This document shows, one piece after another, positions 37,553 through 48,247 of a stretch of 64,000 nucleotides of DNA; position 1 is the first letter of the stretch; each line of letters begins with the position of its first letter. This DNA comes from Grifola frondosa (Eukaryota > Basidiomycota > Agaricomycetes > Polyporales > Grifolaceae), in contig LUGG01000003.1 in the NCBI GenBank assembly GCA_001683735.1, positions 2,480,001 to 2,544,000 of the forward strand, given 5' to 3'. Below the pieces are notes generated by a model, which was not told the DNA's origin, searched no databases, and was given only the letters and a program-made list of their open reading frames with translations. The position numbers were made by a program, and so were the translations under genes.

Positions 37553-38682
37553 ATGTCGAGCTCTACGTATGTTTTAAGCTCCTCTGTCTGTCGAGATGTT
37601 CACAATGGTGCTCACGAACAGTCCCCATGCTCTTGCAGAGTCTCTCTGTATCTTGACCCTCAAATCCGGGATTTGGGTATTGTTCCCAATCACCGTGGTT
37701 ATGGTGAGTAGACTGTATTTTACTGTGGTATGCTAAGTTCATCCGAAGTTCTTAGATCATGGTAGGCATTTTGCGACATTATATTGTCCTTATGCTCCAG
37801 TCTCCTCCGAAGAAACAACCCCGGGCCGCCATTCGCGAGCAGTACGTCTCACCATTCAATCCATTGCTTTATGCGCTGACACGCCTCAGACGTGCCCTCA
37901 TCCGCTCTCAGATTATCCGTGCGACTTCCGCGAACTCTCCTATACCTCCCACGTACTACAAATCTATTTCCCAACATCTCTCCCAAGCTTTCGCAGATGG
38001 CACGTACCTCAAGGATGGCCCCCCGAAGGGCGATGCCCCAGCGCCCACAGCACCCAACCCTTTGACCGACCCCGCAGCCATGGACGGCATGATGGCTGGA
38101 ATGAAGACGCAGATGGTGATGATGGTGCCCCAAATGGTTATCATGGGATGGATCAATTTCTTCTTCCAGGGGTTCGTGTTGAGTGAGTGCGATCTCCGCG
38201 GTGCTCCTCGCAAGAACTTATTACTCACATACACACACAGTCAAGCTACCCTTCCCGCTGACTCTAGGCTTCAAGTCCATGTTGCAACGTGGCGTCGAGA
38301 CACCTGACATGGACGTTCGATGGGTGTCATCTCTTTCCTGGTACTTCCTGAATTTCTTCGGCCTCAATGGCCTGTATCGGCTCATTCTCGGCGGGGAAAA
38401 TTGTGAGTTCTGTTCCTTCATTTCAAGTGTGAACTTGCCCATAACCTCTGGCTATGCCGTCCTTCATTCAAAGCCGCCGACTCTTCTCGTGATATGACAA
38501 CACCCTTCGCTGCCGCAGCCAATATTGCTCAGCCGGGACAGGCACAAGATTTCAACAAGTTATTCAAGGCAGAACGCGATAACCTCGAGTTCGCCGAGGG
38601 GTTGTATTCTTGGGTTGGAAAAGATGTGGATACGAGAATTCTGAAAAAATATGGGAGGCTACCCGGAGAAGTACCACGTTAG
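37553..38682 (+). CDS. EMC3: ER membrane protein complex subunit 3 (frame break near start)
   Basis: EMC3 is the Oxa1-family insertase core of the ER membrane complex. After [16 protein letters not shown] the conserved [69 protein letters not shown] and [20 protein letters not shown] follow, then [40 protein letters not shown] and a C-terminus [20 protein letters not shown]. Three membrane helices are clear. LDPQIRD and WVLFPIT are contiguous in the family but lie in different frames here, separated by one surplus T in the run at 37672-37674. Introns sit after exon one and in three further places. The break looks like an indel rather than splicing. Confidence 0.93.
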
Positions 38683-38978
38683 TCGTCCTGTGCATTCACA
38701 ATCTACTCGCGATGATAGGAATCAATAAGATACATTCACTGTCTACAACATCGAGAGAGAGATGAGAAGTACACTTGTTCATACAACCGGTGCACCGCAA
38801 AAAGCAGTGTTCGAAACTAATGCAGACTGGATGGCGAGACGACTACAATGATAGAGACCCGGAAGCATGTCACGAGGATTACGGAGATAAATGTAACTGA
38901 AGCGCATCAGTACGGAGAAGATGTCGTGCAGCCGATATTACTCACCAGGAATGAAGGAACACTGCAGAAACACCGTTG
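38683..38978. other. Convergent 3' intergenic region
   Basis: This spacer separates the convergent 3' ends of EMC3 and the frequenin gene. No gene was seen. Confidence 0.45.
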
Positions 38979-39843
38979 CTATACGAGCCCATCATATAAT
39001 GATAGCGCCTTCGTGGATCATGACATCAGACTCTGCTCCGGAACTTGCAAGACGGACGTGCACACCTGTACTATTGTAGGGTCCTGTTTACTGCCCTCCA
39101 CGAACTCGTCGTATGTCAGCTTGGCATCTTTGTCGCGATCCATGTTCTTGAAGATTTTGTCTACCCTCTGTACAACAATTTGTATTAGCAATGACCATAG
39201 CACGCTTCTCTGTACCAACCTTCTCCGGTGTGTCTTCATCTACTGGTAATTTTACCATCTGGCCAGTCATCTTGTATATAGACTGGACGATCTGCAGCAT
39301 TTCAGCATACGTAATGAAGCCATCTCCGTCTATATCATATAATTGAAATGCCCCTACACATGACATCCACCACGATCAGCCAACGACATAGACCACAAGA
39401 CGGACAACGCTCCGACTCACATTTGAGCTTCTCGTCTAGTCTTCCTCTACTCGTCACACTCAGTGCGCAAATGAACTCCTTGAAGTCGATCGTGCCATTC
39501 TTATTCTCGTCGAAGACATTAAACACGTAGTCGGCAAATTCCCCAGGATCTCCCAAACGGAAGAACTGTTGTATATTCGGCCAAACTCAGTCTTGTCCAG
39601 TTGACCAGAAGGGCAGTCCTTTAGGAAGCCCTTATACCTGCACGTAATAAAGATGCAGGGTCAGGAGGTGAAAGACAAGGATGACAGGGAGACATGTGAG
39701 ACCATTGTTGCAGTTCCCGCTTGTCGACTGGGGAGCGTCTAGTGAGCACTGCAACAACGCAGGTGGATCAAGCACGCACAATAGGTGTGTTTCTGGAGAT
39801 CTGCTAGCTGTTCAGGCGAGAGTTTGCTTTGTGATTTGCCCAT
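38979..39843 (-). CDS. FRQ1: Frequenin / NCS-1 calcium sensor (one frame break)
   Basis: A myristoylated EF-hand protein that activates phosphatidylinositol 4-kinase Pik1. [20 protein letters not shown] has Gly2 for N-myristoylation. Next are [20 protein letters not shown], an EF-hand [18 protein letters not shown], a second [20 protein letters not shown], a third [20 protein letters not shown], and the conserved end [14 protein letters not shown] spliced from a short last exon. The family sequence GRIYKQFF is broken: the text gives GRIY then NSSS because one A is missing (plus strand TT at 39569-39570), while [20 protein letters not shown] continues in the next frame. Length is otherwise standard (about 190 residues). 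Confidence 0.93.
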
Positions 39844-40217
39844 GGTGGTTCCTGAGAAGTACGAGATTCAGGCAAACGTGTAGTAACGCGGTCGGGAGGC
39901 AGTACATCAGCAAAAAGTCGCAAACCCGGTAGCGCTTGCAAGACCTAACCAGAGGTTCGCATTCCGGTACAGCCCGGCCAGATCTGCCATGAGGCTACCA
40001 AACGCCGGGCGTCTGATTGGAGCGCGCAAGTCCTGAGCAGACGGCGCGAGTCTGTGAAGACATTGTAATGTAGTACAATATCGTAGTATACATCTGACAA
40101 TATCGTGTATTTTAATGTATTTTAATATGATTATTTGCGGGGCCATATATTGCGAAGCCCGACCCTTCCAAGCCAATGTAGGAATGCAGCTACATAAGAC
40201 AGACAGCAGCGGTGTAC
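39844..40217. other. Flank of the Plavaka element
   Basis: This segment contains the frequenin promoter side and the left end of the transposon. Short GC-rich words (ATTCCGGTAC, GCGCTTGCAAG) recall, weakly and in reverse complement, the words repeated at 47316-47401. I could not define a terminal inverted repeat by eye. Confidence 0.4.
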
Positions 40218-43200
40218 CTACAGCGCGGAGAACCCAGCCTCCTCTCTCTCCTCGTCCTCGTCATCTCCTATTTCCTCGCCGTCCTCCGGACCCAGGTCCG
40301 GTTGTGTCTCCTCCTGCTCAGGCTCCGCCCCACTATCTTCGCTCCCCTCCGACCCGTACCCTTGCTCTCTTGCGAGCTCATCTTCATCGATCTCTTCGGA
40401 GTCCTCTCCTTCGGTACCTGCTTCCTCATCTCCATCTTCATTGCTTGCTCGCGCAGCGCTCGGGCCATCTTCGCGCTCGACTTCTAACTCCTCCGAGTCT
40501 TCTTGAGCACTTGTGCATGGCCTTGGACATGCGCCTGTTGAATGGAGTGACCCCGATCGATGTCCTATCCCTCCTCCGTTGTACCGCATAAACATATCGC
40601 GGTCAACGAACCTAATACAATTGATTTCGCATTAGTACTTAGAATACACGCGAAAAGCAATTGTACTCACATCCCGACGTAGAAATATTTCCAGTCATTA
40701 TCTTCTTCTTCATCCTGGCGTGCTATGGAGTACCCAGGGAGGCTTTCATCTGTGTGCCCGTGCTGGAATGCCGGAATCAGATGTGCGCCTCGGAGAATCT
40801 GTTGAGGGTCCAAGAACGTAAACGCATCTTCTTGTCGACAGTCCGTGAACTTCAGGCGATGCAATCGTTTCGTATCGAATCCTCCAGGCTGTGTTTCGTC
40901 CAAATCAAAGGAGCGAGCCCACAAGATGTCGTATCTCTTCGGCTCAGGACACCTCGGAAGGTCAGGACCGGAGCGGTACGCATTAACATGAAAGATAGTG
41001 AGAATGCGAGCGTACATGAAAGGGTGGGGGTCGCCAGAGGGTGCAAGCATCATCACGTCCGGGTGAGAACTTGGGTTGATCGAATCCTGTGAGCGCCGCA
41101 TGTCGTACGTAGTGTAGTTGACGCGGAGGACCTTGTGAATATACAGGCGGTTTTGTTGGATACGAAGTGTGTCGCGGTCGTCGTCTGAGAACTGTGGAGG
41201 GAGGTCACTATCCGAGGATCCGGTCATTCGAGCGAGCAGGTGGTCCTCCAGCTTGCGGACGAAGTCCTGAGACAAGATCAGCAATGTTGCGCTAGGAACC
41301 TGGAGAACGTACCTGGCATGCCGGATCTTCTAGGCGGTCTGACGCGAACTCCGTAAGATCTATATGCCGCCTTTGATCCTCGGCGATATGGTGATGCTCC
41401 TTGGGGGAAGTGGGGGGAAGACGCTCGCTATCTGCGAACCGAAGGCGGACTTGATGGCGGTGGATGCGTCGAATAGCCTTGGGAGCTTGCCTTTTGCGTT
41501 TCGAGCTCTCGTGGTGAGACGTAGAGTTGACAGCGTCTTGGTGGTGAGCTCGGATCCTTCGCAGATAGGACTCACCGCGTATGCCTCGCAATCTGGAGAG
41601 TGAACTGCAAGTTCTTGTTAGTGCGAGCATAGAATTTCTTGACGCGTCGGTGCTCTAGCTCGCCCTAGAATTATTGTTAGTATTACTGAAACATCAAATG
41701 AATTGACGACTCACAATTTGAGTTGTGTAATTGTCGGTTGTCCCAAACAGCCGGATTGTACGCACATAGTCACCAAGACGGTGCCATTTGTACGTGTGCA
41801 AGTTGAATACCTTTGTTTTCTTAGTCGGTGCTGCCGCTCTCGCCTTTCCTTTGTCCTTAGGTGCCTTGCTCTTGGATGCAAGTGCTGCTGTGCGGCGCTG
41901 TCTGGCCGCCGTCTCCTTTGGGAGCTCCTGAGTAGAATAGGCGGCACAAACGACCTTCTTGAAGGTGCGCACAGACTTTCCTAGGGCTGACGTAGCTTGT
42001 TCGAATTGGCTGAGTGTCGAATCCGTGTGGAGCCGTAACTTGGCATGTGCCTGCCAAACCGCCAAGTCGAAGTACATGTCGAGTAGGACGGTGTTGTGCT
42101 TATGTTGCAGTAGCCCATCGACGACTGGAATGATGCACTGATCGTATTTATTAGCATCTGAACATTGAGGGTAAACAGCCAACGCACCTGCAACATGTCT
42201 TCATAGTCGCGCGCGGCCAATTTCTTAAAGCCTGAAGTATTACCTCCGAATCGCCGTATGGTGTCGCGTCCAAATGTAGGAACCTGACGAAATCTAATAA
42301 AGTTGTTATTATTCAATATCACCGTTGAATGAGGAGAAGTTTACCTCGCATCGAAATGTTGGACCTTGTCCGCGCCGGCTGCAATGAGGATGCGCACTGT
42401 GTGCGTTGTTGTGTCTTTAAGCGTGCCAAGCTCGAATTCGTGCATTTGGTCTGGCACCAACATGCGGTAATGGTTTTCTCCGTGTTCCTTGAACCGAATT
42501 GAAAATGCACTCTGAACGCACGCAGAGATTAATCAGCACGCAAATGGAAGTTGCACAGAAACATACCCTTGTTGTGGTGAGGGAAGTGGGATCCAGTTTG
42601 CGTGAAATTTGTGCGCCTTCGGGGGAGTATCCTTTCTCGAAGAGCCATTTGCGGGCAATCGAGATGTCCCAATTGACGGTGAAGTCGTCTTCACGAGTTT
42701 TCGCGCGTCGCTTCCGATCCACTGCAGTCCCCATTTCGGGTACGTACACCTTCTTGATAAGGCATGCGGGACATGGACATCTAGCGAGGAACCGCAAGCA
42801 CGCTACAAGCATTCTGAGTGCGCCCGGATTTAATCATGTAACGCATGCATATTGTATGAGATACGCACTTTTCTGGGTAGTCGGCCGAATACGTGAAGAA
42901 TCGAGGGAACAGTCGCCTTACGATGCCGTCGCCACACTTGATCAGGATGCCGTGGATGTATGCGTGCATGAAATCTGGATCGAGCAGTTTGAGCCAGATG
43001 TTGTGCATCAGTTCACGTCGGACGAAGCGCAGGATGGCGGCGCTGGCGGGGTGATTGTATATTGACTGATACCACTCCTGAAAAGAGTCTGGAAGCTGCA
43101 AAGAGGCGCGTGTAAGCAGACTGTAATATAAATAAGATAATTCTGCGCACCTTAGGTATGTACGCCATATGGTGTGCTGCAAAAGAACGAGGCTTGCCCC

Positions 43201-44570
43201 GGAGGTACTTGGATAAATTTCCAAAGAATAGATAGATTGGCCACAGGGAAGCCAAGCCAAAACTGGCCAGGTGTGTTGAGTCCGACCACACCATAAGGGG
43301 AGCGATGGCGTACTCGACATCATCCGAGTCTTCAGGCTGCCGTGGTTGAGCGCGCATAGCAGCATCTGCCTCAATCATCGCGTCCGAGTTGAATATATCC
43401 GTGTATATACGCTCGGGGTGTGAATCTGGAGCGTCGGGCTGCCAGAACATGGTGAAGGGTACCCAGTGAAATCGGCGCGAAGAGACGTCTTGGAACGCGG
43501 CTTTGATGATTTCCACCAGGGACCGTATGTAGACGCTCTTGACCTCGAATTCCGGGGCAGCCTCCTCAGAAGGGTATGCGACATCGCCGGGAACACGGAT
43601 TTTGATAGATTCCTGACGCCATCCATCTTGCGCGTCGAATGCTCCCTCAGTGTCCACGAATCGGTCAAGTCTCTGGCATTCCCGCGCAGCGCTGAAGTTT
43701 TCGAGCTCCTCGGGTTTGAAATCCGGAGCGCGTATCACATCGTGGACCAGTCGATCGACTTCAGAGAGTGATTTGGTATTCTCACCAGAGTACAGCCAGT
43801 CCATGAGGCGGAAGACAGTCATGTTGAGAAACGGAGCAAAGACCTGGGTGAGAGAGACTGGCAGAGAGATGCCAAATCCACGCAGAGGGTTCTGGGGCTC
43901 AGGTGGAGTCCGGATGTGGGTGGGTGCATCTGAGAACGCGTCGAGCGTAAGCGCGTCCTCGGGGTCTGACCGCGGCTTAAAAAGATAGCGTCGGAACACG
44001 CCAAACCGGTTAGGCTCGGTGTCCATGTGGAAAGGAGGCGGAGGAGGATCTAAGACAGGAAGAGCATCCTCTGGAGGGATCTCTGGAACTGCCTGTGGTG
44101 GGGCCTTGGCTGGTTTAAGCTTGCGCTGTGGGCGGGGGATGTGCGCGGGTAACCCAGGCAGATTGGTGGGTAGATAGTCGTCAAGAACGCGCGGGTAACG
44201 GCGCACTCGCCCAGACCTCGTCTTGAAGACAGGGGCCTCCGGTTCATCATCAATTTCGAGTCTAGCAGCCTCCAGCATCGGTTAGTACAATATTAGAATA
44301 TATAGAATGATCAATACTTGCCTCCTCCAATTCATGCGCAATCCGCGCTCTTTCTCTCTCTTCGGCTTCTGCTTTTTCCTGCTGCATACGACGCTTACGG
44401 AGTGTTCTTTCAAGCTCCTTCGCGTCCAAGATTTTTTGTTCAGCATCTTCTCGTGCGCGAGTCAAGCCCTGAGAGAATAAAGTGTTCAGCGCCTGACATT
44501 TTGCACGATGACGCTTCAAGGGCGCGTCTTGGTTGTATTCCTTGAGACAGCCTTCACATTTGAATCGCAT
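40218..44570 (-). mobile_element. Plavaka-type DNA transposon: transposase gene
   Basis: Plavaka is a CACTA-related DNA transposon of agaricomycetes. The protein begins MRFKCEGCLKEYNQDAPLKR, a C2H2 finger, then a charged coiled coil (RKRRMQQEKAEAEERERARI). A Pro-rich part follows with RSGRVRRYPRVLDDYLP and DTEPNRFGVFRRYLFKP. The conserved core reads NMTVFRLMDWLYSGENTKSL, VPFTMFWQPDAPDSHPERIY, APLMVWSDSTHLASFGLASL, KCGDGIVRRLFPRFFTYSAD, LVPDQMHEFELGTLKDTTTH, RQVPTFGRDTIRRFGGNTSG and GELEHRRVKKFYARTNKN. A second conserved stretch (NPSSHPDVMMLAPSGDPHPF, RFVDRDMFMRYNGGG) precedes an acidic tail ending EEREEAGFSAL. About ten introns. It is nearly intact, though a frame break is likely near 41575. 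Confidence 0.85.
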
Positions 44571-44874
44571 AGAGATAGATAGGAAGCTGAGAAAGACGAG
44601 CAAGATAAAAATGACGCGCATATAGACAAGTACGCGCAGGCAACGTAAGTACGCGCAGGACCGACAATTTGGTTAAGGTACCGAGGCTCGATCGAGATGA
44701 GATCATTCAATCTCCGAGGCTTATATGCGCTAACTCCGCTGACATCTCCTTCACCTATAAATTCTAGCACGTCTTGCATTCCACCCTTGACCAAATTCTA
44801 CAACGTCCTCGCGCTCTGAATTCCGTCTCTAAACTACATCACTTCGCTTTTTCTCTTCGCTTTTTTTACTTACT
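44571..44874. promoter_or_regulatory. Divergent promoter inside the Plavaka element
   Basis: 304 bp separate the start codons of the transposase and the DUF6698-type gene, so one region drives both transposon genes. The plus side ends in a T-rich leader (CTTTTTTTACTTACTATG). Confidence 0.5.
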
Positions 44875-47084
44875 ATGAGCACTCGTCTCAATGACCCGAA
44901 GGTTGGCGCTCAATCTAGCGCTGATCGACACGCCAGGTACGGAGCCATTAGCATTGAGAACTCTCGGCTAACCTAAATTAGGCCTGTTCCCCACTCCCCG
45001 CCTCGCCCTCGTTCTCACTCCAGATCGCGTTCCACTTCTCGTGGGCGCAGTGCCAGCCCAGTTCCAAGACGCCACAACAAGCGCACTCGTCGTCACACTC
45101 CTCCTCCCAGCAACTCAAGCCAAACGTCGGGCCATTCTCGGGGCCACAAGAAGAGAAGTACACACAAGAAACGCCATCGGAGCCACCACCGGGGCTCGGA
45201 CCGTGAGGTCGCACTGCCGCCAGCAACCGCAGTGAGTCCGACTGTGTGCAACACAGTTATGGCCGCCATCATCGACGCCAAGGATCACAAATGGCAAATA
45301 CGGTGAGTCCACGCGCGCATATTATTGTGTTTTACGCTGACTTTGGCCCCTAGCGACCATACCTCTCTTGCCTATCAGCTCCAAGGCGCGGCGCGATTCC
45401 TATTCCGCCAAAATGGTCCATTCATCCGCGTGTACCACGTCTTCGTACTTGGACTCACGTTCTACGGCAATGCTAAACACATTGCGAAGGCTGCGCGCAA
45501 GATGCCCCACTTCAAGGATTTGTAAGTGCTTAATTACTGTATATATGCGCTGCTAATCATTTACGTAGCCCTGAAAAGGACGTACTTATCATGTGGAAGG
45601 CTTCAACGAGTTCCTCGTCGATGTACCGTGGTTCACTGACATTATCCCCGGGCTCCGAGACAGCGCCGACCACACGCGTTCACTTTGCAGCTTCGTGAGT
45701 ATTCATTACCTCCTCTGAACCACAGCATCTTACCCTCCCTCTTAGCTCGAGTATCATGCACGCGCCGCTCGCTCTGATGATATCGCGAGCCTGAAGCGCG
45801 ATGCACACCTGTTCACGGAAGATATCGACCTTCCAAACGGCGTCAACATTCCCGCCTTCCACACCGATATGGGCAACAAAAGCAACCGCGGCTGGAACCA
45901 TGTTGGTCTTGCGCGCCTCCTCGTACCACGATCTATGCGAGACAAATTCGACGAGGACCCAAAAAAGTGAGTGATGCTACCTCTTGACGCATAGTGCTCA
46001 TAACAACATCTTCGCAGATTTGTACGCAAGGTTCGAACGGGAGTCTACAAGATCACAGCGGAGGACTACCCGAGTTTCATGCACGCTGACGATGGGTACG
46101 ACACGAGCGCTGAGGATAAGGCCTTGGGGATGGGCGAATTCCTCCTGCTGGTGCGCAAACATTCATTACACCAATTACTTTACTACATTAATAATTTGGT
46201 TCAGTGCGGACGCCGCATATTCACAGGTCCACGCTCAGCCCAAAGTGAACCGGGCGCACAAGGCGCGGGCCGCAAGACCGTCGCTCAGCTCAAGAATATG
46301 AGCACGGTCACGCCGCAGAATATTGCTTATACAGCTGTAATAGTAAGTAATCCTATCTTATGAATGCTCTCGGATTCGTTGACGAGTATGTCAGGCTCGG
46401 TTTGCAATCAACGGCCAGCCCGGATGGCGCGACAACGATGGCCTCTTCCACGGCGCCGCATTCTTCAAACATATTGTCGACTTATTCGACGCCGATCCTA
46501 CATGGGCTCGCGAAACGTTACAGTGGTGGAATATGTACGTGTTGGTTATGTTTTTTTACTTGTCTAATTAATTATCTACTTTACAGGCAATTGTTCGGAT
46601 ACTGTGAACCGGACGCCCATGAACATCACGCTGCAGAGGGCCGCAGCACGGCGGTCAGCCGCATTGCTGCACAGCGTGCTGCTCGCCGTGCTGCTCAACA
46701 CGACGTCGACTCCGCCAGCCTCCCCCCTCGAGCTCTGAGGACGAGGATGCTCACGCTCGCGCTGGTCCTCGCGCAGTGCATCACACTGCGGCCGTATTCC
46801 CACCATTTCCTGGCTGTGCCGACAACGAGGAAGACGACCGTCCGCAAGCATACGAAGGTCCAGATGAAGGCGCACCAGTGGCGAATCAATTTGCCGAAGA
46901 GCTCAAGAAGTCAGGATACTACCAGAATGAGATCGATATGAACGAGGAATTAGATATCGAGGCGTTTGAGAAGGGCTTTGGGTCGGATGAGGACGGGTAT
47001 GATGACGAGGACGGGTACGAGGACGAGCGCGAGCGCGAGTACGAGTACGAGGACGAGCGCGGGCGCGAGGAGGAGGATGAGTAG
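44875..47084 (+). CDS. DUF6698-type protein, partner gene of the Plavaka element
   Basis: Function unknown; such proteins accompany Plavaka-like transposons in agaricomycetes. MSTRLNDPKVGAQSSADRHA precedes an Arg/Ser/His-rich tract (SRSTSRGRSASPVPRRHN). The domain core includes FIRVYHVFVLGLTFYGNAK, GFNEFLVDVPWFTDIIPGLR, LEYHARAARSDDIASLKRD, RGWNHVGLARLLVPRSMRDK, GVYKITAEDYPSFMHADDGY, RRIFTGPRSAQSEPGAQGAG, TVTPQNIAYTAVI and FKHIVDLFDADPTWARETLQ. The C-terminus is strongly acidic (EFEKG-type, then DEDGYDDEDGYEDERERE). The frame breaks near 45,588 and in a six-C run (46722-46727), after which the acidic tail is read in another frame. About eight introns fit. Confidence 0.72.
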
Positions 47085-48247
47085 GTGTTTTTTTTGGTGG
47101 ACTGAATTGCGCATGTACTCTCTTGCTGAATTGATAGGAATACCAATATATATTACTGTGCTAAATACTACACTAATGGCTACAATAATACGGGAATGGT
47201 TAGTACCTGTAAGCCAATACTAGGACTGCCCGTATCGGTGGCGCTTCTGGCCGGACTTACCGGAGATCTTACCAACGCGTACCTGGTCAGTGCTCTATCT
47301 TATCTACATTTACCGTTCCTTACCGGACCGAGCGCTCTATTTTATGCGCGCTTGCAATTCCTTACCGGACCGAGCGCTCAATCTTGCAATTCCTTACCGG
47401 AACTTGCACTGCTTGTTGCATTGAGTGACAAGTGCCGGTCGCGCCGGGCGGTCTGGGCCAGGTACAACTAATCCCGGTCAGAAATGGTAAGTAAATTGGA
47501 GAATATAATGTATTACTAACTATATATTATTATGTACAGGTTTATACGGTATTGTAAGGTGGGGGGCTTTTTGCTGATGTACAAGCTGGTGTCGGTTAAG
47601 GCAAGTATGCATATGCGCGTCATAACGGAGGCTTATCCCTCAGGAAATCTCCGCAATAACCTCTTTTTGGCAACCCAGTGAAACTTTGATGGAAACTCCA
47701 TCTCGCCAGAATTTCGACGTCGGGCGAAGCTGCTTTATAGGCGAGCCTCTTGCGTGGTGTTACAGATGGTCTGCTTCGAGTGCCATTAGGTACCATTGCG
47801 GTGGGTTGTCTTCAACAACAGACTCCGGGTAAGGAAGTCTTGGACTTGGATTGGCAAAAATAACGATTCTATAAATACTTAAAGACAAATGGTTAACTGA
47901 TCTTTAGCTGATCGCTCTCGCAGTACACGCTGCTGCCTCGAGGCTGGGAGGACATAGAAACGAAGCACCGTGAGCTCAGAGCTGTGTAGAACCACCATCG
48001 CCAGCCCGCAGCCATCTCGCAAGTCAGTCCAACTAGCCCTCTCCTCATCATCCTCCAGTTTTATCGCTGTAAACTCATGATTCGCCTAAATGGACTTGAT
48101 CAGCGACGTGAAAAGGAACCGCTTGCATATGCCTTCTTCCCAGTCCTTTCTCAGTACAAACACTCTTATACCCCTCTTGTAGCAAGTCTTCTCCGTCCAT
48201 CCTAAACATCGCTCCCCATTCCACCATCCTGTCTCCCCCAATACGCC
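47085..48247. other. Right flank of the transposon, no gene seen
   Basis: This is about 1.16 kb without supported coding sequence. Its left part holds the repeat cluster at 47316-47401. The remainder (47,560-48,050) matches no RNA gene I can recognise. The right part is the promoter of the next gene. Confidence 0.45.
47316..47401 (+). repeat. Subterminal direct repeats of the transposon (TTCCTTACCGGA units)
   Basis: A 22-bp word at 47316-47337 recurs exactly at 47358-47379, and a 19-bp word (CTTGCAATTCCTTACCGGA) at 47351-47369 recurs at 47383-47401. A shorter match (CTTACCGGA) lies at 47256-47264. Such repeats close to the end of CACTA-like elements bind the transposase. Confidence 0.75.

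Noticed and set aside
39900..40200. Terminal inverted repeat matching the right end of the Plavaka element
   Set aside because: Only short, interrupted matches can be seen between the two ends; not enough to call a repeat without a second copy.
47560..48050. Possible structural RNA gene (snRNA, RNase P/MRP or SRP RNA)
   Set aside because: I compared by eye with conserved elements of U1, U2, U4, U5, RNase P and SRP RNAs and found none. No tRNA fold was seen either.
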